The notes below the pieces were generated by a model. The model saw nothing but the letters and a program-made list of their open reading frames with translations. It was not told the DNA's origin and searched no databases. From Paludibacter sp. 221 (GTDB taxonomy: Bacteria; Bacteroidota; Bacteroidia; Bacteroidales; Paludibacteraceae): a DNA stretch of 60,550 nucleotides. The stretch covers positions 1 to 60,550 of the forward strand of contig NZ_QVMH01000004.1 in assembly GCF_010501035.1 (NCBI RefSeq), in the 5' to 3' direction. How positions within the stretch are numbered: position 1 is the stretch's first letter; every line of letters starts with the position of its first letter. The translations under genes were made by a program, and so were the position numbers. This document shows, piece by piece, positions 1 through 8,714 of this stretch.

Positions 1-186
1 CACTACGCTACAGGCTTTGAAACTCCTCGCTTCGCTCGTCAAACAGCAAATCCTGTTTAACGCTTCGTTACGCTGAATTTCTTAACGCTTACCAGCTGAG
101 GCGGAAAGATTAGTTTCGGCTACGAAGGAATAGAATAGCAATTCTATATATTTTGATGCGGTTGCTCTTGTGAATTGAGGGTTTTG

Positions 187-217
187 TTGCTGGTATTCAT
201 ATTTATGATTATATTTG
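187..217 (+). promoter_or_regulatory. Bacteroidota-type promoter for the DHH phosphoesterase gene
   Basis: A TTG at 187-189 is followed after 20 bases by TATATTTG at 210-217, which fits the Bacteroidota -33/-7 consensus (TTTG or TTG, 19-21 bases, TAnnTTTG). Transcription would start near 223, giving a leader of about 17 bases before the ATG at 240. Confidence 0.6.
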
Positions 218-239
218 TACTTAGACTAAATCAGAAAAT

Positions 240-1274
240 ATGCTTTCAAAAATCATAGCAGAAGACCTTGTAAGCCGGCTTCGTGAGGCAATTGATATTA
301 AAGAAAAAATAGTTATTGTAAGCCATGTGGGGCCCGATGGCGACGCGGTAGGTTCTTCGTTGGCTTTGTGGCACTATCTGCACCAACTGGGCAAAACGGC
401 GCAAGTAATCGTACCCAGTGCCTTTCCTTCATTCCTCGATTGGATGCCCGGAGCAAGCAATATCATTGTTTATGAGAAAGATAAAGAGAAAGCTGATGAT
501 GTTTTCCTCCTTGCCGATTTGATATTTGCCCTTGACTTTAATACGCCAAGCAGGGTAGACAAAATGCAGGATGCCTTGCTGAACTCTCCTGCTCCTAAAA
601 TACTTATCGACCATCACCTGCATCCGGATAGTTTTGCACAGATTGTGATTTCGTACCCTGAGATTTCTTCGACAAGCGAGCTTGTTTTTCGTGCTATCTG
701 CCGTATGGGGCATTTTGATAAGATTACGCTGGAATGTGCTCAATGCATTATGACTGGTATGATGACCGATACGGGAGGGTTTACCTATAATTCGAATCAG
801 CCTGAGATATACAATATAATATCGGAGTTGATAAAACTGGGAGTTGACAAGGATGATATTTACCGTAAAGTGTTCAATACTTTCTCGGTCGACAGGCTTA
901 AGTTAAGCTCGTTTTGTGTGTACAAAAAAATGAAAGTATTCCCCAAATATAAGGCCGCTCTGATAGCATTGAGTATGGATGAATTGGAAAAATTCAATTA
1001 CCGTCAGGGAGATACCGAAGGTATTGTAAACATGCCTTTGTCTATCGAGGGAGTTATATTTTCTGTTTTGATGCGTGAAGATTCGGATAAGATAAAAATA
1101 TCTTTACGCTCACAAGGCGCTTTCCCTGCAAATAAGGTTGCGTCCGATTTATTCGGCGGCGGCGGACACCTGAATGCTGCCGGTGGCGAAAGCTATATGA
1201 CACTGAAAGAAACTGTAGATAAATTTAAAAAGGCATTGCCCGATTACTTGGAATTTTTGGAAGAGCAGGAGTAA
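240..1274 (+). CDS. DHH/DHHA1 phosphoesterase (NrnA-like nanoRNase / pAp phosphatase)
   Basis: This 344-residue protein belongs to the DHH phosphoesterase family, whose NrnA branch degrades very short oligoribonucleotides and dephosphorylates pAp in the cytoplasm. Visible motifs are SHVGPDGDAVGSS (28-40), the metal-binding DHH triad at 124-126, and the C-terminal DHHA1 signature GGGGHLNAAGG beginning at 306. The length matches NrnA proteins (310-345 residues). A good promoter lies just upstream and the next gene is 117 bases away, so it is probably monocistronic. The oligoribonuclease role is inferred from the family; a c-di-AMP or pGpG hydrolase role is possible because related DHH proteins act on those substrates. 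Confidence 0.9.
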   Translation: MLSKIIAEDLVSRLREAIDIKEKIVIVSHVGPDGDAVGSSLALWHYLHQLGKTAQVIVPSAFPSFLDWMPGASNIIVYEKDKEKADDVFLLADLIFALDFNTPSRVDKMQDALLNSPAPKILIDHHLHPDSFAQIVISYPEISSTSELVFRAICRMGHFDKITLECAQCIMTGMMTDTGGFTYNSNQPEIYNIISELIKLGVDKDDIYRKVFNTFSVDRLKLSSFCVYKKMKVFPKYKAALIALSMDELEKFNYRQGDTEGIVNMPLSIEGVIFSVLMREDSDKIKISLRSQGAFPANKVASDLFGGGGHLNAAGGESYMTLKETVDKFKKALPDYLEFLEEQE

Positions 1275-1321
1275 ATAAATATGCCAATAAATTCAATTGG
1301 TTGTCTCGTATTCTGATTGAT

Positions 1322-1364
1322 TTGGGTAGTACTGTTTTAAAATATCTACCCAATAAACTACCCT
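1322..1364 (+). promoter_or_regulatory. Inverted repeat upstream of the Fic gene (putative operator)
   Basis: TTGGGTAG (1322-1329) and its exact complement CTACCCAA (1346-1353) are separated by 16 bases, and a further half-site ACTACCC follows at 1358-1364, 13 bases after the second. The cluster ends 28 bases before the Fic start codon. A TACCTTTG that fits the -7 consensus lies at 1380-1387 but has no clear -33 partner. The symmetry suggests binding of a dimeric regulator, possibly the Fic protein through its own winged helix. Confidence 0.5.
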
Positions 1365-1391
1365 AATCGAAAATATTACTACCTTTGTTCA

Positions 1392-2333
1392 ATGTTATAT
1401 ATACCTCCATACAAAATAACGCCTAAAATCATCGACCTTGTTTCTAAGATAAGCGAGGCGGTAGGTGTTCTTCTTTATGCTCAAGAGGAGTTAAGGCTGC
1501 ATCGGATAAACCGCATTAAGACTATACAAGGCTCTCTGGCTATTGAGGGAAATACTCTGACTACAGACCAGATTACCGCCATCCTCGACAACAAACCCGT
1601 TATCGCGCCAATTAATGAGGTGCAGGAGATACGTAATGCGATAAAAGCGTATGAACTGCTCGACGAGTTAAATGCTAACAGTATGAATGACCTGCTGAAA
1701 GCACATCTAACAATGGAATTGGGGCTTATTGACGACGCCGGGCGGTTTCGTCGGCAGGGTGTTGGCGTGGCATCAGGCAAAGATATTATACATTATGCGC
1801 CGCCGGCAGAGCGTGTGCCATATTTAATGAGAGATTTATTTGATTGGCTGGATGAGACTGAAGAACATCCGCTGATAAAGAGCTGCGTATTTCATTACGA
1901 GTTTGAGTTTATACACCCGTTTTCTGATGGCAACGGGCGCATCGGACGGCTATGGCAAACGCTTATCCTTTCTGAATGGCGGTCTGTTTTCAAAAATCTT
2001 CCAATCGAAAATGTTGTTTATAAATATCGTAAAGAATACTATCATGCTATTGCAATTAGTGGTGGTGAGGATGGCTGCACGCCGTTTATAGAATTTATTT
2101 TGAGTGTGATTGATGAGACGCTGACGATGGAGAACAATGCTCCTCGTACAACACGCGATAAGATAATGGAACAGATGCGAGCCAATCCAAAAATCACGCG
2201 CAACGAGTTGGCTGCTATATTGAGATTGACCCCCGACGGTGTTAAGTACCACTTGCAAAAGATGAGTGCGGACGGCATAATTACTCATCATGGCTCATCG
2301 CGCAGTGGCTATTGGGAAGTGGTCGGCGGTTAA
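1392..2333 (+). CDS. Fic family protein with N-terminal inhibitory helix and C-terminal winged helix
   Basis: The 313-residue protein carries the Fic active-site motif HPFSDGNGRIGR at 175-186 (His175 catalytic, Asp179 for metal, Arg186 for phosphate). Fic enzymes transfer AMP or another nucleotide monophosphate to hydroxyl groups on target proteins. Near the N-terminus SLAIEGN (48-54) matches the inhibitory motif (S/T)xxxE(G/N), so this is a class II, self-inhibited Fic. Residues of about 250-310 look like a winged helix-turn-helix (ITRNELAAILRLT region), common in solitary Bacteroidota Fic proteins. An inverted repeat lies upstream and may be its operator. The target is unknown; a separate antitoxin gene is not present. 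Confidence 0.92.
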   Translation: MLYIPPYKITPKIIDLVSKISEAVGVLLYAQEELRLHRINRIKTIQGSLAIEGNTLTTDQITAILDNKPVIAPINEVQEIRNAIKAYELLDELNANSMNDLLKAHLTMELGLIDDAGRFRRQGVGVASGKDIIHYAPPAERVPYLMRDLFDWLDETEEHPLIKSCVFHYEFEFIHPFSDGNGRIGRLWQTLILSEWRSVFKNLPIENVVYKYRKEYYHAIAISGGEDGCTPFIEFILSVIDETLTMENNAPRTTRDKIMEQMRANPKITRNELAAILRLTPDGVKYHLQKMSADGIITHHGSSRSGYWEVVGG

Positions 2334-2496
2334 CATTAAATTTTACCTGCCTTACGATTGTATCTTGAAGTGTTTTTGAAAGCTTTGCCATTTTACAGCG
2401 TGAAAAAATCGTGCAATAGCAAAGATTGCCCGATTATACTACTTTTCTTGAAGAATAAGAATGAGTCTGAAATTTTAAAGGTAGGAGATTTCTGAT

Positions 2497-3006
2497 TTAC
2501 AACTTAAAATAAATTGTCGTTAATATTAAATTTGTTTGCCGTATAGCAGATTCTAACTCAAAATAAAAAACCACTTGATATGTTATGCTATATATCAGCA
2601 TCAAAATGGCTAAGGCTAATTGCAAGTTTAAAAGAAATGTTTTTGTTTTTTTATTGGGAAGTAAGGTTTTGTTGCAGATTTTACCTGCTATTGGGTAACT
2701 AATTAGAAATGAAATTGTTGATTTTGATAAATTGGTTATTACCCAAGAAAATACACTCCAAGAGAAGATATGTGCTTTAGAAAAAGCGATATGTAGGTTT
2801 TTTAAAAACAGATAACTAAACCAAAAGAATGTGACAATACCTATTATTTGAATACTTAATATTACTTTTTCTGAAATTATTTTTTCATTCCTTTTTATAT
2901 AAAAGTCAATTATTGCAGTAATACATAATACTAATGACGGTAAAAATAATCGCAATATTGTTTTTAAATATATTTTTGTAAATAACGGATCTGAAATAAA
3001 TTCCAT
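2497..3006 (-). CDS. Hypothetical membrane protein
   Basis: I do not recognise this 169-residue protein. It has about four hydrophobic segments (roughly residues 15-35, 48-68, 82-105 and 125-150) with basic loops between them, which suggests a small polytopic inner-membrane protein. The coding sequence is richer in A+T than its neighbours, and it stands alone on the minus strand between the Fic gene and the tRNA methyltransferase, so it may be a recent acquisition. No function can be given. Confidence 0.6.
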   Translation of the reverse strand: MEFISDPLFTKIYLKTILRLFLPSLVLCITAIIDFYIKRNEKIISEKVILSIQIIGIVTFFWFSYLFLKNLHIAFSKAHIFSWSVFSWVITNLSKSTISFLISYPIAGKICNKTLLPNKKTKTFLLNLQLALAILMLIYSITYQVVFYFELESAIRQTNLILTTIYFKL

Positions 3007-3062
3007 ACTGGAGAGTGGTTAGATAATTTTCTACAAAAATAGTAAACTTAAGAAATTCTCGG

Positions 3063-3779
3063 TTATAATTTCAAATAGAAATCTTTTGCTAATTGAGTAA
3101 ATTCGGGAGTGTATTGATGACGGGTTTCGCTTTCGATGGTGATATGTGTGTTTTCTCTTTCCCGTTTTTCTAATGAGAACCCTAATAGTAGCCTTTTAGC
3201 AGGTGAGCCTGGTTTTGGAAAAACAGATACTTTTTTATTGCAAAATAATCCTGAATTTTCAGCAAAGTCGATACATTTTTCCCCTTCATTGATTGGCAAA
3301 ATTATACATAGTTTGCCTTTCGGGGTAATCAGTGCTTTTGAGTACGTAATCAATTCTTCGTGTGTCAGTGTATCTGTGTGGCGTGCGGTAGTTCGTGTGT
3401 CTTCGGGGGCTTTCATCGAATTGATGAAGAAAGGTGGGTTGGATACGATGAGATCATATTTTTTCGTAGATGATAACATGAAATCCTGAAGTGAGTTTTT
3501 TCCGACTTCTATTCTGTTGCCCCAAGGAGAATTTTTTATGTTGATTTCGGATTGCAGAATAGCGTTTTCGTCTATATCTATCGCTGTAATTGTAGCATCG
3601 GGGTTGCGTTGTGCCAGCATTAAGGCTATTAGCCCGCTACCTGTTCCTATGTCCAGTATATTGTTTGCGTTTTTTACATCGGCCCATGCGCCGAGCAAAA
3701 CCCCGTCGATACCTACCTTCATAGCACATAAATCGTGGTAAACGGTGAATTGTTTGAAACTGAAATACGGATTCCCCAT
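3063..3779 (-). CDS. trmN6: tRNA1(Val) (adenine(37)-N6)-methyltransferase-like protein
   Basis: A Rossmann-fold SAM-dependent methyltransferase of 238 residues. The SAM-binding glycine motif DIGTGSG is at 43-49 and the N6-adenine catalytic motif NPPFF at 114-118. The N-terminal FSFKQFTVYHDLCAMKVG region and the overall length match the TrmN6/YfiC family, which methylates A37 of tRNA-Val. It starts 4 bases after the stop of the upstream gene (3784-4626), so the two are very probably cotranscribed. Substrate assignment is from the family. Confidence 0.88.
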   Translation of the reverse strand: MGNPYFSFKQFTVYHDLCAMKVGIDGVLLGAWADVKNANNILDIGTGSGLIALMLAQRNPDATITAIDIDENAILQSEINIKNSPWGNRIEVGKNSLQDFMLSSTKKYDLIVSNPPFFINSMKAPEDTRTTARHTDTLTHEELITYSKALITPKGKLCIILPINEGEKCIDFAENSGLFCNKKVSVFPKPGSPAKRLLLGFSLEKRERENTHITIESETRHQYTPEFTQLAKDFYLKL

Positions 3780-3783
3780 TTTT

Positions 3784-4626
3784 TTATCTGCGGTTGCTGT
3801 TTGAGGTAGATTGTCTTGAACCGGTTCCGCCGGAACTTCTTGAAGCGGGACTGCTGCTGTTGCCTTGCAATGGTCTTTGCGATGGTGCAGGGCGGTTTAT
3901 GTTCTGTTGGCGTGACGGTTGTTGTTGAGTTCTGGAATTATTATAATAACCGGAATTTCGGCTTTGAGGCATCATGGGCTGGTATGTTGGTTTGCGTGTT
4001 GAGGTTGAGGAGTTGGAGCGTGTCCCCTCAGGTTGCCGTGTCGGGCTTGTGTTGCTGTTTCTGCTCTTGTTTGCATCTGTAGGCGTGGTTTGGTTTGTCG
4101 ATTCCCTGACCGGGCGGTTGCCTTCGCGGGTTGTCGATGCAGGATTATTTGTTCTTGTAGGTGTGCCCGATGGCTGAGTGGTTCTTTGGCTGTCTGTTTG
4201 TGTGCTGTTGCTTCTCGACGGCGAAGTGCTTCTGTTGTCTTGCGATGGAATGGTTTGCCGGCTGTTTTCTATCACCGGACGCTGATTGTCGGCAGGAATT
4301 TTGTAGGTGGAACGTTCGTAGTGTTTGTCCCGAAGTTGGTTGTATTGCTCGTTGTTTAATACGCGTTTAAGATCAGCATCTTTATTTTTTGTCCGTTCCA
4401 TGGCTTCGCTGCGTGTGTTTGATTGTTGACGCTGCCGTGCATAACGCAGGTTTATTTCGTATACCTTTCTGGTTTGTTCGGGGGTGAGGTTTAGTTCTTG
4501 TTGCAGCCTTTCTGTCTGCCTTGTAGCTTCTTGTTCGGGTGTTCGTATTGGTAAATTCTTGTCCTGTGCTATTAGTGACAAAGTACAAGATAGAAACAGA
4601 AAAAAGGTAATTTTATAAATATTCAT
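3784..4626 (-). CDS. Secreted/periplasmic low-complexity protein with N-terminal Spy/DUF4890-like helices
   Basis: I place the start at the ATG complementary to 4624-4626, giving 280 residues. This start gives a clear signal peptide (MNIYKITFFLFLSCTLSLIAQ), whereas the longer open frame to 4965 would run into the divergent fabI gene. After the signal come two short amphipathic helices with LTPEQTRKVYEINLRYARQRQ-type sequence, resembling Spy/DUF4890 proteins of the Bacteroidota envelope. From about residue 105 to the end it is almost entirely Ser, Thr, Asn, Gln, Arg and Pro, with no hydrophobic core and probably disordered. Function is unknown; an envelope chaperone-like role is a guess from the first part only. 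Confidence 0.75.
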   Translation of the reverse strand: MNIYKITFFLFLSCTLSLIAQDKNLPIRTPEQEATRQTERLQQELNLTPEQTRKVYEINLRYARQRQQSNTRSEAMERTKNKDADLKRVLNNEQYNQLRDKHYERSTYKIPADNQRPVIENSRQTIPSQDNRSTSPSRSNSTQTDSQRTTQPSGTPTRTNNPASTTREGNRPVRESTNQTTPTDANKSRNSNTSPTRQPEGTRSNSSTSTRKPTYQPMMPQSRNSGYYNNSRTQQQPSRQQNINRPAPSQRPLQGNSSSPASRSSGGTGSRQSTSNSNRR

Positions 4627-4740
4627 TTTGTAACCAGAAAAAGAAGTTTGAAGCAAATGAAAAAGCAACAATCTTCGTGCCAAAACAGATGATATTATTC
4701 TTTTCCTAAAAAACCCTTCAAAGATATAAATAATTTTATA

Positions 4741-4773
4741 TTTGGATATTATTGCACATTTTATGTATCTTTG
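4741..4773 (+). promoter_or_regulatory. Bacteroidota-type promoter for fabI
   Basis: TTTG at 4741-4744 and TATCTTTG at 4766-4773 are 21 bases apart. The predicted transcription start near 4779 lies after the ATG at 4742 and before the one at 4799, which supports the shorter FabI reading frame. Confidence 0.6.
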
Positions 4774-4798
4774 TGCCAAAATAATTAGTTTTTCGATT

Positions 4799-5656
4799 AT
4801 GAGTAATAATTTATTAAAGGGTAAAAAAGGTATTATTTTCGGGGCATTGAATGATATGTCAATTGCTTGGAAGGTAGCAGAACGTGTTGTAGAAGAAGGT
4901 GCTACAATTACATTGTCGAATACTCCACTGGCTGTCCGTATGGGGACAACTGATGAACTTGCCAAGAAACTGAACGCGAAACTTATTCCTGCCGATGCTA
5001 CAAATGTACAGGATTTGGAAGCTGTTTTTGCTCAATCGATGGAAGCTCTTGGAGGAAAAATAGATTTTGTTCTTCACTCTATTGGTATGTCGCCAAACGT
5101 TCGTAAAAAACGTACTTACGACGATTTGGACTATGATATGCTGGATACGACACTTGATGTTTCGGCAATTTCGTTTCATAAAATGCTGCAGGTTGCCAAA
5201 AAGATGGATGCCATAAACGAATGGGGCTCTGTAGTAGCACTTACATACATGGCTGCGCAGCGCACTATGTTTGGTTACAACGATATGGCCGATGCTAAAG
5301 CAATGCTTGAGTCTATTGCACGGAGTTTTGGTTACATATACGGGCGTGAGAAGAATGTACGTATTAATACTATATCGCAGTCGCCTACTATGACCACTGC
5401 CGGTAGCGGTGTAAAAGGAATTGATTCTTTGCTCGATTTTTCGGAACGTATGTCGCCGCTAGGTAATGCTTCGGCCGACGATTGTGCTAATTACTGTGTT
5501 GCTATGTTTAGCGATTTGACTAAAAAAGTAACTATGCAAAATCTTTTCCACGATGGAGGTTTTTCAAGTATGGGTATGAGCTACCGTGCTATGGAGCAGT
5601 ATAATAAAAGTTTTGACGATTTTAAAGACGAAAACGGAAAAATTATTTACGGATAA
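4799..5656 (+). CDS. fabI: Enoyl-[acyl-carrier-protein] reductase (NADH)
   Basis: FabI reduces the enoyl-ACP double bond in the last step of each fatty-acid elongation cycle. The 285-residue form from ATG 4799 begins MSNNLLKGKKGIIFGALND, like other FabI N-termini; an upstream in-frame ATG at 4742 would lie before the promoter. Tyr150, Tyr160 and Lys167 sit in LTYMAAQRTMFGYNDMADAK with the FabI spacing (Tyr-x9-Tyr-x6-Lys), which separates FabI from the ordinary short-chain dehydrogenases. The motif HSIGMSP is at 93-99. Divergent from the secreted-protein/trmN6 operon. Triclosan-type inhibitors act on this family. Confidence 0.95.
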   Translation: MSNNLLKGKKGIIFGALNDMSIAWKVAERVVEEGATITLSNTPLAVRMGTTDELAKKLNAKLIPADATNVQDLEAVFAQSMEALGGKIDFVLHSIGMSPNVRKKRTYDDLDYDMLDTTLDVSAISFHKMLQVAKKMDAINEWGSVVALTYMAAQRTMFGYNDMADAKAMLESIARSFGYIYGREKNVRINTISQSPTMTTAGSGVKGIDSLLDFSERMSPLGNASADDCANYCVAMFSDLTKKVTMQNLFHDGGFSSMGMSYRAMEQYNKSFDDFKDENGKIIYG

Positions 5657-6073
5657 TTTCTTTTAAATACGAACATGTACAAAAGGGTTCGGATAAATTC
5701 GTGACAAATAAAAAAGAATTTATCCGCATCCTTTTCTTATTTAGCAGGAAATAGATTTTTTTCTTATTTTTGCAAAAATATTTGCAGTTTTGTATTGCTG
5801 CCAAAGGGAACGTTGAAAACCTGTTCGTGTGTTTTGTCAATCCCCATGATTTTTATACGGGCGTTCATAACTGAGTTAATATTATCTCATTTTGGGTTTT
5901 TTCAGATAGCATCAAGAATACTTCCTTTGGTAATGTTTCGTCTTGAGCTTTTGTAATGAGATAACCTTGTCTATCCATGATTTTTTAGCAGATAAAATTT
6001 GCTTGATGCTATTGCTCTGTTTACACACTTATAATTGTCTGTAATTTTCGGAATAAAAGGCTAACTGTTAAAT
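5657..6073. other. 417-base intergenic region with no convincing gene
   Basis: No long conserved-looking frame is present. On the minus strand a 37-codon frame (5865-5978, beginning MDRQGYLITKAQDETL) has a protein-like composition, followed by a second short frame beginning at 5847. These could be a small protein or remnants of a decayed gene. I cannot identify either. No terminator with a clear T-tract was seen after fabI. Confidence 0.4.
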
Positions 6074-6493
6074 ATGAAGCGTATTTTAATAATCAATGGA
6101 CCTAACTTGAATTTGTTGGGAAAGCGTGAACCTTCGGTTTATGGCAATCAGTCGTTCGACGATTTTTTTGATGAACTGCAAGAGCGTTTTCGGGAAACAG
6201 CAGAGCTGAGTTACTACCAGTCGAATATCGAAGGGGAAATAATTGATAAAATTCAGGAAGTTGGTTTCTCCATTGATGGAATAATTCTGAATGCAGGTGC
6301 CTACACTCATACTTCCATTGCTATAGCTGATGCTATTAAATCCGTTTCGGTTCAGGTTGTTGAAGTCCACATTTCAAACGTATTTACCCGCGAGCCATTC
6401 CGCCACCAATCATTTCTCTCGCCTGTAGTGAAAGGATGTATTGTGGGTTTCGGGCTCGATTCCTACCGTTTGGCCATAGAGGCATTCCTGTGA
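6074..6493 (+). CDS. aroQ: Type II 3-dehydroquinate dehydratase
   Basis: AroQ removes water from 3-dehydroquinate to give 3-dehydroshikimate in the shikimate pathway. The 139-residue protein has the family's usual length. The N-terminal NGPNLNLLGKREPSVYG (8-24) includes the active-site arginine (18) and catalytic tyrosine (23). The substrate-binding segment NAGAYTHTS (73-81) and the catalytic histidine in VEVHISN (His99) are intact. It is followed after 48 bases by the pyruvate kinase gene in the same direction, so the two may share a transcript. Confidence 0.95.
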   Translation: MKRILIINGPNLNLLGKREPSVYGNQSFDDFFDELQERFRETAELSYYQSNIEGEIIDKIQEVGFSIDGIILNAGAYTHTSIAIADAIKSVSVQVVEVHISNVFTREPFRHQSFLSPVVKGCIVGFGLDSYRLAIEAFL

Positions 6494-6541
6494 TTTTTCT
6501 TATTTTAAATTCTTCAGTTCAAATAAAATTTTAAATATTAT

Positions 6542-7984
6542 ATGTCGAAGTTTACTAAGATTGTTGCAACCATCAGTGATAAGCGTTGCGATGTTGATTT
6601 CTTGCGTGAGTTGTATGAAGAAGGTATGAATGTAGTGCGGATGAATTCGGCTCACTTGCAGCGTGAGGGCTTTCTGAAAATTATAAATAACGTTCGCGAA
6701 GTTGGTAGCGATATCGCCTTGCTTATTGATACAAAAGGGCCTGAGGTGCGTACCACAGTTGCCGAAAATGATAGAATTGAGCTTTTTACCGGCGATTTGG
6801 TGTGTGTGACGGGTAATCCCGACCTTGTTTCTACCAAAAAATGTATTGCGGTGAACTATCCGTTTTTTGTACGCGATTTGCATATTGGCGACGATGTGTT
6901 AATCGACGATGGCGAGATTGACTTGAAGGTAGAATCTAAAACGGACGATTGTTTGTTTTGCCGTGCATTAAATGATGGCATACTGGGTTCGCGCAAGAGC
7001 GTAAATGTTCCGGGAGTACGTATTAATTTGCCGTCGCTTACAGAGCGTGACAAGCAGAATATCTTGTTTGCAATAGAGCAAAACCTCGATTTTATAGCAC
7101 ACTCGTTTGTACGTACCAAAGAAGACCTGATTGATATACAAAAGATTCTGGACGAGCATAATAGCCCTATCAAGATTATAGCCAAGATAGAAAATCAGGA
7201 AGGTGTTGATAATATTGATGAGATACTTGAATATTGTTATGGTGTGATGATAGCGCGTGGCGATTTGGGTATAGAGGTGGCTCAGGAAAAAATTCCGGGA
7301 ATACAGCGCAGGCTGATACGCAAATGTGTTGCTGCCAAAAAACCTGTTATTGTAGCTACGCAAATGCTTCATTCGATGATAAACAACCCACGTCCTACGC
7401 GTGCCGAGGTAACAGATATTGCCAATGCTATTTATTACCGTACCGATGCGTTGATGCTTAGCGGTGAAACTGCCTATGGTAAATATCCGGTAGAAGCAGT
7501 ACGTACGATGGCAAAAGTGGCAAAGGAAGCGGAAAAAACAAAGATGTCGGAAAACGATATTCCCGTGCCGCTGGCTACAAATGATATAACCTCTTTCTTG
7601 GCCAATGCTGCGGTACAAGCAGGCGGACAGGTATCTACAAAGGCTATAATTACAGATACGTATAGTGGTAAAACAGCCCGTTTCTTGGCTGCTTATCGTG
7701 GTGAGAATCCTATCTTGGCACTTTGTTACCACGAACGCCTGACACGCGAGCTAGCCTTGTCGTATGGTGTAATTCCCGTTTATCAGGTAGAGACGGGCAA
7801 TACTCAACAGTATTTTCTGCTGGGCTTACAGGAGCTTCTGAAAAACGGTTTCCTCCAGAGCGAAGATTACGTATGTTATCTTAGCGGAAGTTTTGGGGAT
7901 GGATTTGGCACTACCTTTTTGGAGGTAAACAGGGTAGACAAGATATTTGAAGCAAGGGATAAGTACTTGCTGCCTAATTTTTAA
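6542..7984 (+). CDS. pyk: Pyruvate kinase
   Basis: Converts phosphoenolpyruvate and ADP to pyruvate and ATP, the last step of glycolysis. Over 480 residues the expected motifs appear in order: VVRMNSAH (31-38), DTKGPEVRT (63-71), KIENQEG with the catalytic lysine at 215, MIARGDLG (236-243), ATQML (272-276), RPTRAEV (284-290) and SGETA (307-311). The C-terminal allosteric domain (about 345-480) is present. The N-terminus is short, beginning directly at the barrel. A hairpin terminator follows at 8000. Pyruvate made here can feed the NifJ oxidoreductase encoded 2 kb downstream. Confidence 0.96.
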   Translation: MSKFTKIVATISDKRCDVDFLRELYEEGMNVVRMNSAHLQREGFLKIINNVREVGSDIALLIDTKGPEVRTTVAENDRIELFTGDLVCVTGNPDLVSTKKCIAVNYPFFVRDLHIGDDVLIDDGEIDLKVESKTDDCLFCRALNDGILGSRKSVNVPGVRINLPSLTERDKQNILFAIEQNLDFIAHSFVRTKEDLIDIQKILDEHNSPIKIIAKIENQEGVDNIDEILEYCYGVMIARGDLGIEVAQEKIPGIQRRLIRKCVAAKKPVIVATQMLHSMINNPRPTRAEVTDIANAIYYRTDALMLSGETAYGKYPVEAVRTMAKVAKEAEKTKMSENDIPVPLATNDITSFLANAAVQAGGQVSTKAIITDTYSGKTARFLAAYRGENPILALCYHERLTRELALSYGVIPVYQVETGNTQQYFLLGLQELLKNGFLQSEDYVCYLSGSFGDGFGTTFLEVNRVDKIFEARDKYLLPNF

Positions 7985-7999
7985 GATAATAATGATATA

Positions 8000-8030
8000 G
8001 GCTGCTCTTCACGGGCAGCCTTTATTTATT
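8000..8030 (+). terminator. Intrinsic terminator after pyruvate kinase
   Basis: GGCTGC (8000-8005) pairs with GCAGCC (8015-8020) around a 9-base loop, followed by TTTATTTATT. It lies between two convergent genes. Confidence 0.75.
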
Positions 8031-8039
8031 GTGTTCGTA

Positions 8040-8693
8040 TCACCACGCATTATAGTGAATTTTCGATTCATCGTATTTGTCTTTAGGCTTGGTTTCGCCT
8101 TCGGGATAGCCAATCGGAATAACGTTCAGGGGTAGAACATTCTCCGGCAGTCCGATTGATTCTGTTACTGCATTCATGCGGTCGTCGTATGGATATGCCG
8201 CGGTCCACACCGCACCCAGCCCTAATGCTTCGGCAGCAAGCAGGATATTTTGTGTTACAGCCGAGCAGTCGAGATACCAGTAGGACGATTTTTCTTTGTT
8301 TCCACACACTACGATAGCCAATGGAGCATGTTTAAGCATTTTAGCATAAGGTAATTTTTCTGCTAAAGTGGCAAGTATTTCTTTGTTGTCAACTACAATA
8401 ATTTCCCACGGACGTACATCTTTTCCCGATGGCGCTGCCATACCTGCTTTTATAAGTGTGGTGATATCTTCTTTGCTGATAGTCTTATCAGCTATGTAGT
8501 TTCGTACACTTTTTCGGCTTTGGATATTGGACAAAACAGCTTCCTGTTTTACTTTATCCGGTATTATGGTTTGTTCCTTTTCCATATTTTTTCTATTGAT
8601 AAGCAATACGACGATAATAATCAATAAGCTAACGCAAAAAATCTGATAAGTAAGGGGCTTGAGTGTCATAGGTGTTAAAGTTTTATGTTTCAA
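8040..8693 (-). CDS. Membrane-anchored nitroreductase family protein
   Basis: The 217-residue protein has a single hydrophobic N-terminal segment (about 15-33) followed by a nitroreductase domain. The domain opens with IQSRKSVRNY, the FMN phosphate-binding arginine pattern, and continues with AAPSGKDVRPWEIIVV, both typical of FMN-dependent nitroreductases. These use NAD(P)H to reduce nitro compounds, quinones or flavins. It begins 21 bases after the flavodoxin-like gene stop, so the pair is probably one operon with a shared redox role. A later ATG at residue 36 (MEKEQ) would remove the anchor; a soluble form from that start is possible. Substrate unknown. Confidence 0.85.
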   Translation of the reverse strand: MKHKTLTPMTLKPLTYQIFCVSLLIIIVVLLINRKNMEKEQTIIPDKVKQEAVLSNIQSRKSVRNYIADKTISKEDITTLIKAGMAAPSGKDVRPWEIIVVDNKEILATLAEKLPYAKMLKHAPLAIVVCGNKEKSSYWYLDCSAVTQNILLAAEALGLGAVWTAAYPYDDRMNAVTESIGLPENVLPLNVIPIGYPEGETKPKDKYDESKIHYNAW

Positions 8694-8714
8694 TCGTTTT
8701 TACTTCTTCTACTG

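Noticed and set aside
1-59. Frame 1 is open from the first base to a TAA at 58-60, looking like the end of an upstream gene
   Set aside because: Only about 19 codons can be seen and none match a protein I can recognise; the TCGCTTCGCTCGTC-type bases look like intergenic sequence.
4742-4798. An earlier in-frame start for fabI at 4742
   Set aside because: It lies upstream of the predicted transcription start and adds 19 residues unlike known FabI N-termini.
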